Source: UM-FILTER-38-24 sp041663205
GTDB taxonomy: Bacteria; Patescibacteriota; Gracilibacteria; UBA1369; LOWO2-01-FULL-3
Reading direction: 5' to 3'
Assembly (NCBI GenBank): GCA_041663205.1
Contig: JBAZQZ010000015.1
Span: 1 to 18,706, forward strand
DNA: 18,706 nt
The notes beneath the pieces are model-generated. The model searched no databases. It saw nothing but the letters and a program-made list of their open reading frames with translations, and was not told the DNA's origin. Below, in pieces: positions 7,689-14,840 of this stretch. Within the stretch, counting starts at the first letter, position 1. Each line of letters begins with the position of its first letter. The position numbers were made by a program, and so were the translations under genes.

Positions 7689-10600
7689 TTAGTTCTGTTT
7701 TTGCTTGTCCGCCCATTCTTTCCAATAAACCAATATCGGTGGAGCGATGAAAATTGAGGAGTATGTCCCGAAAGCGATACCGATTGTAAGGGCTAAAATG
7801 AAGTAGAAAATATTGCCTGCTCCGAAAATCAAAACCGACATAAGTGCTATCAATGTTGACATTGCTGTGCCAATGGATCTTCTTAGTGTTTGATTTAGGG
7901 CTACGTCTGTGACTTGTGCGAAGTTGTCGAATTTTCCGTATGTAAGAATATTTTCACGTAATCTGTCGAAAATGACGATCGTGTCATTTACGGAATATCC
8001 GAGAACCGTAAGCATTGCGGTTATGAAAAGCGCATCAATTTCGACATTCAAAACTTTTCCCAGGATGATGAATATTCCTGTCACGATCGTGACATCATGA
8101 ATAAGTGCGACCACCGCCGATATTCCAAATCTCCATGGATTTAATTGTTTTGGAATTTTTCTGAATGCGAATGAGATATAAAGTATGATCATTACCGAGG
8201 CCATGACCACTGCGATAAGCGCTTTTTGAAGCATGCTTGATCCCACGATGGCTCCCATTGTTGTGAATCTTTTTTCTTCAAATGTCGGAAGTTTGTCTTT
8301 TAATATTGCCAATAATTTTTCGTGAGTTTGAGAGGTGAGATATTTTGTTTTGATGATGTATCCGTTTTCTCCCGATTCCAATATTTTGGCTGAAGCAAGG
8401 TCTATAACTTCTTCTTTCTTGGAGCTGTCCGTCACTAATGTTTTGTCGTTTACCGACGTTTCCGTTGTGCTTATTACGGATTTTTCCGAAGATTTTTCTT
8501 CCTTCTTTGTTTCCATTATCGAAGTTCCCAAATTCTTTAATTCGTCTTCTGCGTTTACCAAAACTTTTGCAATTTCTTCTTTTGTTATCGGTTTTTCAAA
8601 TTTAAATTCCAAAAGTGTTCCGCCTGTGAAGTCTGTTCCCAAATTTGCTCCGACGATAAAAATTGAAAGAATTGAAAGAACGAAAAGTGTTCCTGAAACT
8701 GTCAGAAATTTCTTTGCATTTTTCATGAATTGAATCGGTTCTTTCGGCTTTTCTTCGGGATTTACGCCGAAGAGTTTCAGGTTTTGAACGATCTGTTTTC
8801 CGACCAATGTTTTGAGAAGAGTTTTCGTAATAATGATGGCTGTGAACATTGAGATTACGATACCTGTCGCCAAGTTCATTGCGAATCCTTTAATCATTGA
8901 GCTTCCGAAGTAGAAGAGGATTGTGCAGGTGATAAGTGTTGAAAAGTTTGAATCCCTGATTGCGGCCCATGCTCTGTCGAATCCGGCGTCAAGCGCGGCA
9001 TTGAAAGTTTTTCCTTGTTTTAATTCTTCTTTGAGTCTTTCGAAAATAAGAACGTTTGCGTCAACAGCCACTCCAAGCGACATTATTACTCCCGCGATTC
9101 CCGCGAGTGTCATTACAACCCCGCTTTTTAGAAGGACTGTTAAGAAGAAAAACGCGATACAGCTTAATACAAATGAAATGAATTTTTCCCATCCCGAGTC
9201 TTTGCTGTTTATGACTTTGGCTAGCAGAAATACAAATACTGCGATTGAAATTATCAATGCCGCCCACATTGGAAGTTGTGATTTTAGTACGAAAAGTAAA
9301 ATACTAACGTACACAAGTAGCGCGATGCTGGCGAAAATTCCGGGAAGTCTGTACATGAAAATCATGAATGCCATGACCAAAAGAAGTCCGATAAGGCCTG
9401 CAAGCAAGCTTTGGTTTAGGGCTTCTTCTCCGAGTGTTGCTCCGATTGTATATTCTCCGGACAGCAAAATCGGTGCCGGGATTGCTCCTGTGTTTAGATT
9501 CCTTGCCAATTCTTTTGCTTCTTCATTCGAGAAGCCTCCTTCTATCACGGCTTTTCCTCCGGATATTTTTTCATTCACTTTTGGCGCTGAAATTTTTTCT
9601 CCGCCAACGAATATTGCGATTGGTTTGCCTACGTTTTTTTCCGTTAATTGTTCAAATAATTTTGCTCCTTCATCGTTGAATTGGATTGCGACGTATGGTT
9701 GATAAAAATTATCCAATTGCACGTCTGCGTGCACGAAATATTTGCCTGTTAGATCCGTGTCTTGCCATGGATTAGGGAGTAGAGAGAAAATGAAGGATTC
9801 GTATTTGTATTTTGTTTGGTTTACGGATGTTTTTACTTCGTTTGCTTTGATAATGTGGTATCCGAATTCTGTTTTTGTGACCGGGCTTAATTCGCTGTTT
9901 TTGGTTAGTTTTAGCGATGCTTGTTCGAAGTCGTAGGCGTAGGAACCGTCTCCCGTTACAGGGGAGTTCAAAACTCCGCCGGTGTCTTTGTTGCTTTTGT
10001 CGTCAGAATATTCTTTTGCAAGTTTCGAGAAATCTTCTCCGGATTGTAATTTTGTTTTTAATTCTTCGGCAAGTTTTAACGCTTCATCTTGAGTTCTTGT
10101 GGTCGAATCGTCTGAGCCTTTTGAACCTTTGTATGCGATTAAAATGTGGCTTACTGAAACTTCTTTTTTATCGAGTTTTTCTTCTTGTTTGTCTATAAGT
10201 TTTATAATTCCGAGGCCTGTGTCTTCGACTGCGTTTCCTGTTGTCTCATCCATTATGAATGTTCCGCCCGTCTCAACCAATTCTTTTGTGTATTCTCCGA
10301 CTTTCAGTTTTGCAAGTGCGTCTTTGATTTTGCTTGGGATCTGGTCTTCCGTTTGAAGATCCGGTTTGTTGTATCTTACTTTTTCAGGGTTTGTTAATGA
10401 TTCTTCTTGCGCTACAACTTCAAATTTTTGACCGTTTTTTATGTCGTTTAATGCGTTTAATGCATTTTCTTTTACTTTATCTTTTTCCTTTGGGTCCACT
10501 GTTTCTTTTTTTTCTTTGAATTCCAATTGGATTGTTTTTCCGACTGTTTCTTTTGCTTTTTCAAGGCTTACTTTTTTCTTTTCGTCTGAAGTAAGGCTGT

Positions 10601-11015
10601 CAGCTGTCTTTTTCGCTTCGTCTTTTTTGCCTATATTAAGGTATTTGTCTACGTCCGCTTGTGTGATTTGTGCGTTTTCCGCCAATTCAACAATAATATG
10701 TTTTTCTCCCGGCAAATCCGAGACATATATACTTGGTTCGGCGACTCCGAGTCCGTTTACACGTTTTGTGATTACGTCCATTACTCCGTCCACGATGTCT
10801 TGCTGATATTTTTCAGGGACATCTCTGAGGTCAATTTTGTAATCGAGTTGAGAGCCTCCTTGAAGGTCAAGTCCAAGTTGTAGGCCTGTGGTTGTTATCG
10901 CTTCCGGAGTGAAGGGGACTAACTTTGTTTGTATCGTTGAAGGGAGATCGTAAAATCCCAAAACGAGCGCAATAAGGATTATTCCCACTACTTTCCAAGG
11001 TAAAAATCTTTTCAT
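7689..11015 (-). CDS. secDF: Fused SecD-SecF translocase subunit with two parvulin-like PPIase modules inserted in SecD
   Basis: This 1108-residue protein uses the proton gradient to pull exported proteins through SecYEG. SecD half: TM1 (about 7-23), LGLDLQGGSQLDYKID (47-62), the P1 domain, then TM2-6 with SLGVAVDANVLIFERLKEEL in the TM4 region. SecF half: TM near 770-788, GTDFTGG (793-799) and LGYSVNDTIVIFDRLREN (1005-1022). Fusion of the two is known from Bacillus. Unusual here is an insertion between P1 strands, about residues 172-418. Residues 286-395 (VSVSHILI...GEDFSKLAKEYSDD...TGG...TEFGYHIIKANEV) are a full PpiC/parvulin domain with His290 and His387. Residues about 180-276 look like a degenerate second copy lacking both His residues. 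The insert should be extracytoplasmic. A Ser/Lys/Glu-rich linker (835-872) interrupts SecF. It is last in its operon, 27 nt after the cupin gene, and followed by a terminator. No Shine-Dalgarno sequence. Confidence 0.95.
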   Translation of the reverse strand: MKRFLPWKVVGIILIALVLGFYDLPSTIQTKLVPFTPEAITTTGLQLGLDLQGGSQLDYKIDLRDVPEKYQQDIVDGVMDVITKRVNGLGVAEPSIYVSDLPGEKHIIVELAENAQITQADVDKYLNIGKKDEAKKTADSLTSDEKKKVSLEKAKETVGKTIQLEFKEKKETVDPKEKDKVKENALNALNDIKNGQKFEVVAQEESLTNPEKVRYNKPDLQTEDQIPSKIKDALAKLKVGEYTKELVETGGTFIMDETTGNAVEDTGLGIIKLIDKQEEKLDKKEVSVSHILIAYKGSKGSDDSTTRTQDEALKLAEELKTKLQSGEDFSKLAKEYSDDKSNKDTGGVLNSPVTGDGSYAYDFEQASLKLTKNSELSPVTKTEFGYHIIKANEVKTSVNQTKYKYESFIFSLLPNPWQDTDLTGKYFVHADVQLDNFYQPYVAIQFNDEGAKLFEQLTEKNVGKPIAIFVGGEKISAPKVNEKISGGKAVIEGGFSNEEAKELARNLNTGAIPAPILLSGEYTIGATLGEEALNQSLLAGLIGLLLVMAFMIFMYRLPGIFASIALLVYVSILLFVLKSQLPMWAALIISIAVFVFLLAKVINSKDSGWEKFISFVLSCIAFFFLTVLLKSGVVMTLAGIAGVIMSLGVAVDANVLIFERLKEELKQGKTFNAALDAGFDRAWAAIRDSNFSTLITCTILFYFGSSMIKGFAMNLATGIVISMFTAIIITKTLLKTLVGKQIVQNLKLFGVNPEEKPKEPIQFMKNAKKFLTVSGTLFVLSILSIFIVGANLGTDFTGGTLLEFKFEKPITKEEIAKVLVNAEDELKNLGTSIMETKKEEKSSEKSVISTTETSVNDKTLVTDSSKKEEVIDLASAKILESGENGYIIKTKYLTSQTHEKLLAILKDKLPTFEEKRFTTMGAIVGSSMLQKALIAVVMASVMIILYISFAFRKIPKQLNPWRFGISAVVALIHDVTIVTGIFIILGKVLNVEIDALFITAMLTVLGYSVNDTIVIFDRLRENILTYGKFDNFAQVTDVALNQTLRRSIGTAMSTLIALMSVLIFGAGNIFYFILALTIGIAFGTYSSIFIAPPILVYWKEWADKQKQN

Positions 11016-11042
11016 ATTAATTGTTGTTATTTGTTTAAGATT

Positions 11043-11441
11043 TTATTTATTGTGTAATTTTTCGTCGAGGGCTGCGTTGTTTCCTTTTCCCGATCTTCCG
11101 TAGTCGTCGTCCAGTTTTACGACATCGTCGAGTTCCGGCGTTGATACCTCGAATATCTTGGTATTATCTTCCATGGCCTCCAAGCGGTGGATAGTATATG
11201 GAGGAATGTCAAATTTGTCACCAGCATTTAGAATTTTCTCTTGCAGGTTTTCTATGTCTGTGCCGTGGATAAGTTTCACTTTTCCGCTCAAAACGTACTG
11301 CGTTTCCGACTTTTTCTCATGGTACTGCAGGCTGTAGCGATGTCCTTTTGTGATTTCGAGGATTTTTCCAGCGTATTTGTCTGTCTGAGCAAACCATATT
11401 TCGCGTCCCCATGGTTTGAGTTTTATTTCAACTTTGTTCAT
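11043..11441 (-). CDS. Small cupin, mannose-6-phosphate isomerase (type II) C-terminal-like
   Basis: This 132-residue single-domain cupin resembles the C-terminal isomerase domain of bifunctional type II phosphomannose isomerase/GDP-mannose pyrophosphorylases. Visible signatures are KPWGREIWF (9-17), YAGKILEITKGHRYSLQYH (23-41), the metal-site candidates Gln39, His41, Glu46 and His85, and STPELDDVVKLDDDYGR (100-116). The likely reaction interconverts fructose-6-phosphate and mannose-6-phosphate in the cytoplasm. Its start overlaps the end of the guanylyltransferase gene by 14 nt in another frame, which implies translational coupling and a shared pathway. The two proteins together (350+132) match the size of the usual bifunctional enzyme. 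Some small cupins of this type have other sugar-phosphate roles, so isomerase activity is inferred. Confidence 0.8.
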   Translation of the reverse strand: MNKVEIKLKPWGREIWFAQTDKYAGKILEITKGHRYSLQYHEKKSETQYVLSGKVKLIHGTDIENLQEKILNAGDKFDIPPYTIHRLEAMEDNTKIFEVSTPELDDVVKLDDDYGRSGKGNNAALDEKLHNK

Positions 11442-12480
11442 TGTTTAATTCTTTTATTCTTTTGCATTGCGGTTTGTCGCATATAAGGATTCCGTCTTTT
11501 GTGTTTACTATAACTACGTTTTTTAGTCCGATTACCGCCATTTTTTTGTCCGAGTCGTTGTAAATCAGAGAATTTTCAACGTCCAAAGATGATACTTTGC
11601 CTCTTTTGGTGTTTCCGTTTTTGTCTTTTTCTTGCGCTTCCCAGATTGTTTCAAAATTTCCGATGTCAGACCATCCGAGGTTTGATGGGATTATTCTCAC
11701 ATTTTTTGGGTCAACATTTTCCATGATTGCGTAGTCAATTGATATCTTTTCGAGTGTCGGGTATATGGATTTTAGCGTATTTTCATAATTTTGTGTACCG
11801 AAACTGTTTGCGATTTTTTCAAGTTTTTCGTATGTCTCCGGTTTGTATTCCTTATAATAGTGTAACAGGGTAGAGGATTCCCATACGTAAATTCCTGTGT
11901 TCCATAGGTAATTTCCCTCTTTTATGAATTTTTCGGCTTGCTCGTGTGTCGGTTTTTCTTTAAAGCTGTCCAATGCGTAGATTTCCGTGTCGTTTACTTT
12001 TTTATGAAGGCGGCCGAGCTTAACGTAGCCGTAATTTGTGTTTGGGGAGGATGCCGGAATTTCTATTATATTTAATGTGTGTTCTTCTTTCGCCAAAGCT
12101 TCTGCGATAAGGAGTTTTTCTTCGAATTCTTTCTTGTTTTTTATGAGGTGGTCGGCGTAAATTACGGCCATAACGTCTCCCGGGTGTTTTTTCTCAATAA
12201 TAGCTGCTGCAAGCCCGATACATGAGGCTGTATCTCTTAGTGCGGGCTCTATTATAATGTTTTCTTCGGGCAGGTATGTGCAAATTTTTTGTACAAGAGG
12301 TTTATGGGTTTGGTTTGTTGCTATGTATATGTCTTTGGGGTCAAGAAAAGAGAGTCTGTCCAAAGTCTCTTCTATAAGCGTTTTTTCGGATACTAATTTT
12401 TGAAACTGCTTTGGGGTTTCCTCTGTGGAAAGCGGCCAAAGTCGTGTTCCTCCTCCTCCTGCCAGTATTACTGCTTTCAT
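11428..12480 (-). CDS. manC: Mannose-1-phosphate guanylyltransferase (ManC-like)
   Basis: This 350-residue nucleotidyltransferase makes GDP-mannose from mannose-1-phosphate and GTP, supplying glycans or glycosylation. The N-terminal pyrophosphorylase signature GGGGTRLWPLS spans residues 8-18 and PKQF follows shortly after. Also present are the acceptor region EPALRDTASCIGLAA, the FKEKP motif and YLWNTGIYVW. The C-terminal ~70 residues form the usual beta-helix extension (GWSDIGNFETIWE onward). It lacks the isomerase domain of AlgA/ManC-type bifunctional proteins; that domain is encoded by the overlapping next gene. The ATG lies 13 nt after the gpmI stop, next to a -10-like box. Phosphomannomutase, needed between the two steps, is not in this window. 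The symbol reflects family; specificity for mannose is inferred from similarity and the cupin neighbour. Confidence 0.88.
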   Translation of the reverse strand: MKAVILAGGGGTRLWPLSTEETPKQFQKLVSEKTLIEETLDRLSFLDPKDIYIATNQTHKPLVQKICTYLPEENIIIEPALRDTASCIGLAAAIIEKKHPGDVMAVIYADHLIKNKKEFEEKLLIAEALAKEEHTLNIIEIPASSPNTNYGYVKLGRLHKKVNDTEIYALDSFKEKPTHEQAEKFIKEGNYLWNTGIYVWESSTLLHYYKEYKPETYEKLEKIANSFGTQNYENTLKSIYPTLEKISIDYAIMENVDPKNVRIIPSNLGWSDIGNFETIWEAQEKDKNGNTKRGKVSSLDVENSLIYNDSDKKMAVIGLKNVVIVNTKDGILICDKPQCKRIKELNNEQS

Positions 12481-12487
12481 GGTGCTG

Positions 12488-12496
12488 ATTTTATCA
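12488..12496 (-). promoter_or_regulatory. Possible extended -10 element next to the manC start
   Basis: The minus strand reads TGA-TAAAAT and then exactly 7 nt to the manC ATG. The TGA is also the gpmI stop codon. TAAAAT matches the -10 consensus at 5 of 6 positions, with an upstream TG. No good -35 box is present (best 3 of 6). If used, the transcript would be leaderless. Confidence 0.25.
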
Positions 12497-14008
12497 TTTT
12501 ATCAGGCATTTACCAGTCATTTCTTTTGGTTTTGCAATTCCCATTATTTTTAGAATTGTCGGTGCGATTTCTGCGAGGCCGAAGTTTTTGTTTTTTGATA
12601 ATGTGATTTTTTTGCCTAATTTTGAAATTAAAATGAAAATTACCGGGTTTAACGAGTGTGCTGGACACGGGTCTCCGTTTGCATATCTTTTGTACTCCGC
12701 GTTCCCGTGGTCTGCCGTTAATATGATTGTGTAGCCTTCTTTTTGCGCTAACGGGATTATTTCCGAAAGACATTTGTCTACGGTTTCAATCGCTTTTATT
12801 GTTGCTTTGAAATCTCCGCTGTGTCCGACGAGGTCGCAGTTTGCAAAATTTAGAACTATAAATTCGTATGGTTTTCGATTGTCCAGCTCTTTCAGTAGGC
12901 GATTTTTGATTTTGAATGCGCTCATTTCCGGTTTTTCCGCGTAGGAAGCCACCTTGGGGGAATGTACCAGAATTTGAGTTTCGTTTTTGTATGGCTCTTT
13001 TATTTGTGAGTTGAAGAAAAATGTTACGTGCGCGTATTTTTCTGTTTCCGCGATTCTTAATTGATGAATTTTATTTTTTGACAATGTTTCGCCGAGATTG
13101 TTTTTTACTTCGTTTGTTTTGAATAACACCGGGGCCGTTTTTGAGTATGGGCCGAAACAGACAAAATGGGGGAGTGAAGAATGTTCCGTAAAGGCCTGAG
13201 TTATTTGTTTTGCGCGATCCGTTCTGTAATTGAAAAATACAACCGAATCGTTTTTTTCGATCAAGCCGCGAGAGTCCAGTAATATAGGATTTATATAATA
13301 GTCTGTTTTTACGTCTTTTTTATATTCGTTTTTTATGGCTTGTAACGGGTCTTTTTCGGCAGTGCCTTTTCCCAGGGTGTAGAGGTCGTACGCCTTGGAA
13401 GTTCTGTCGAAATTTTGGTCTCTGTCCATCGCATAATATCTTCCGATGATTGTTGCGATTTTTCCGATTTTGAATTTTTTTATGTTGTCGTTTATTTGTT
13501 TGATAAATTTATCCGCGGATTTTTCCGGGACATCGCGACCGTCAGTAATGGTGTGTATATACACTTTTTTCAATCCTTCTTTTTTTGCGAATTTAAGGAG
13601 TGCGAAAAGATGATCTATGTGTGAATGTACCCCCTGGTCCGAAATCATGCCCATTATGTGAAATTTGGAATTGTTTTTTTTGCAGAGTTTTGCCGCTTTT
13701 TTGAGTTCTTTAAGGTTGAAGAATTTTTTTGATTTGATTGATCTGTTTATTTCTTCGAGGGATTGAAAAACAATTCTTCCCGCGCCTATCGTAAAGTGGC
13801 CGACTTCGCTTCCGCCCATCGAATGCTTGGGCAATCCGACATGATTTCCTTCTGTTTTCAGTAATGTTGTCGGGTAGTTTTTGCGTAGCATATCCAGAAA
13901 AGGAGTGTTGCTTCTTGTCACGGCGTTGTATGGATAATCTTTTCCTTCGCCGTAGCCGTCGAGGATTATTAATAAAACTTTTTTGTCTATTTTTGGTTCG
14001 TTTATCAT
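12494..14008 (-). CDS. gpmI: 2,3-bisphosphoglycerate-independent phosphoglycerate mutase
   Basis: This 504-residue cytoplasmic metalloenzyme of the alkaline phosphatase superfamily interconverts 3- and 2-phosphoglycerate in lower glycolysis. The metal-binding Asp17 lies in LLIILDGYG. The phosphorylated Ser is Ser67 in MGGSEVGHFTIGAGR; most family members have Asn where the second Gly of MGG stands. HTITDGRDVP and the C-terminal metal motif TADHGNAEYK are clear. Length matches the ~510-residue family. It lies 9 nt after the prepilin peptidase stop and 13 nt before manC. With pyruvate kinase at the head of the same operon it gives two of the last three glycolytic steps; enolase is not here. ATG 14008 has no Shine-Dalgarno sequence; a TATAAA box ends 8 nt upstream. 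Confidence 0.96.
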   Translation of the reverse strand: MINEPKIDKKVLLIILDGYGEGKDYPYNAVTRSNTPFLDMLRKNYPTTLLKTEGNHVGLPKHSMGGSEVGHFTIGAGRIVFQSLEEINRSIKSKKFFNLKELKKAAKLCKKNNSKFHIMGMISDQGVHSHIDHLFALLKFAKKEGLKKVYIHTITDGRDVPEKSADKFIKQINDNIKKFKIGKIATIIGRYYAMDRDQNFDRTSKAYDLYTLGKGTAEKDPLQAIKNEYKKDVKTDYYINPILLDSRGLIEKNDSVVFFNYRTDRAKQITQAFTEHSSLPHFVCFGPYSKTAPVLFKTNEVKNNLGETLSKNKIHQLRIAETEKYAHVTFFFNSQIKEPYKNETQILVHSPKVASYAEKPEMSAFKIKNRLLKELDNRKPYEFIVLNFANCDLVGHSGDFKATIKAIETVDKCLSEIIPLAQKEGYTIILTADHGNAEYKRYANGDPCPAHSLNPVIFILISKLGKKITLSKNKNFGLAEIAPTILKIMGIAKPKEMTGKCLIK

Positions 14009-14017
14009 TTTGCTTTT

Positions 14018-14830
14018 TTATAAACCTAAAAATATTCCGCCAAAATACCAGTCAAGAATTTGTTGTCCGAAGAAAAACGCCACCAGTGTTCCCGTGACAA
14101 GAAACGGGCCGAACGGGATTTGTGATTTTCTGTCTAATTTTTTCATTCCCATCAAAACGAGGCTTAAAATTGCGCCGACGATGTATGCGATTATTAATGC
14201 GATGAGTCCTTTTTCCCATCCGAGTAAAAGGCCCATAAGCAAGCCAAGTCTAATGTCTCCTCCGCCGATCCATTTTCCGTTTGAAAGTAAAAATTGCAGT
14301 GCGAAAAATAAGAAAATTGAGATTCCTCCAATTGCCATATTGAGCGGGGAGACTGTGTTCATCATAAGATTTCCCGCTATTGCCAGGACAATTGCCGTGA
14401 TGGAAAATCTGTCCGGAATTTCTTTGTATTTTAAATCGTAAAAGAAAATTGCCGTTAAAAATAAAAATTCTATCGTGTAAAAAATAAATAATTTCAGCAT
14501 TTCATAATCTATGAAAAATTGGCCGAATTTTATTTTCACAAAATTGAATGTTAGAAATGTAACCAAAAATATCAGGCCTGTTATTATCTCTAACGCCAAA
14601 TAATGTATTCCTATTTTTTTGCCGCAATATCCGCATTTCCCGCGTAGGAAAAGCCAACTTAGAATTGGGATTAAATATCTGAATTTCAATTTTTTCTTGC
14701 AAAAAGGACAAATGGATCGTCCGAAAAATATCCCTTTTTTCTCGGATTTTGTTCTGTAAATTATTACGCTTAGAAAACTCCCGAAAATTGTTCCGAGGAT
14801 GAGCGCCAATAAAAGAAATATTTTTATCAT
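14018..14830 (-). CDS. pilD: Type IV prepilin peptidase / N-methyltransferase (PilD-like)
   Basis: This 270-residue polytopic membrane aspartic protease (A24 family) cleaves and methylates type IV prepilins and pseudopilins at the cytoplasmic face. The N-terminal TM with GSFLSVIIYR leads into a cytoplasmic zinc-type loop with CPFC (41-44) and CGYC (66-69). The two catalytic aspartates are Asp132 in FYDLKYKEIPD and Asp192 in GGGD, followed by IPFGPFL. About eight hydrophobic segments are visible. Both the N-methylation domain and the protease domain are present, so it is full length. It lies 10 nt after the TPR gene and 9 nt before gpmI. No pilin, PilB or PilC gene is in the window, so its substrates are encoded elsewhere. 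PilD and ComC cannot be separated by sequence alone. Confidence 0.95.
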   Translation of the reverse strand: MIKIFLLLALILGTIFGSFLSVIIYRTKSEKKGIFFGRSICPFCKKKLKFRYLIPILSWLFLRGKCGYCGKKIGIHYLALEIITGLIFLVTFLTFNFVKIKFGQFFIDYEMLKLFIFYTIEFLFLTAIFFYDLKYKEIPDRFSITAIVLAIAGNLMMNTVSPLNMAIGGISIFLFFALQFLLSNGKWIGGGDIRLGLLMGLLLGWEKGLIALIIAYIVGAILSLVLMGMKKLDRKSQIPFGPFLVTGTLVAFFFGQQILDWYFGGIFLGL

Positions 14831-14840
14831 TTTTATTTTG

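Noticed and set aside
8923..9702. 259-codon plus-strand frame opposite secDF
   Set aside because: It is antisense to highly conserved SecD sequence and encodes nothing recognisable. Long antisense frames arise from codon bias of the real gene.
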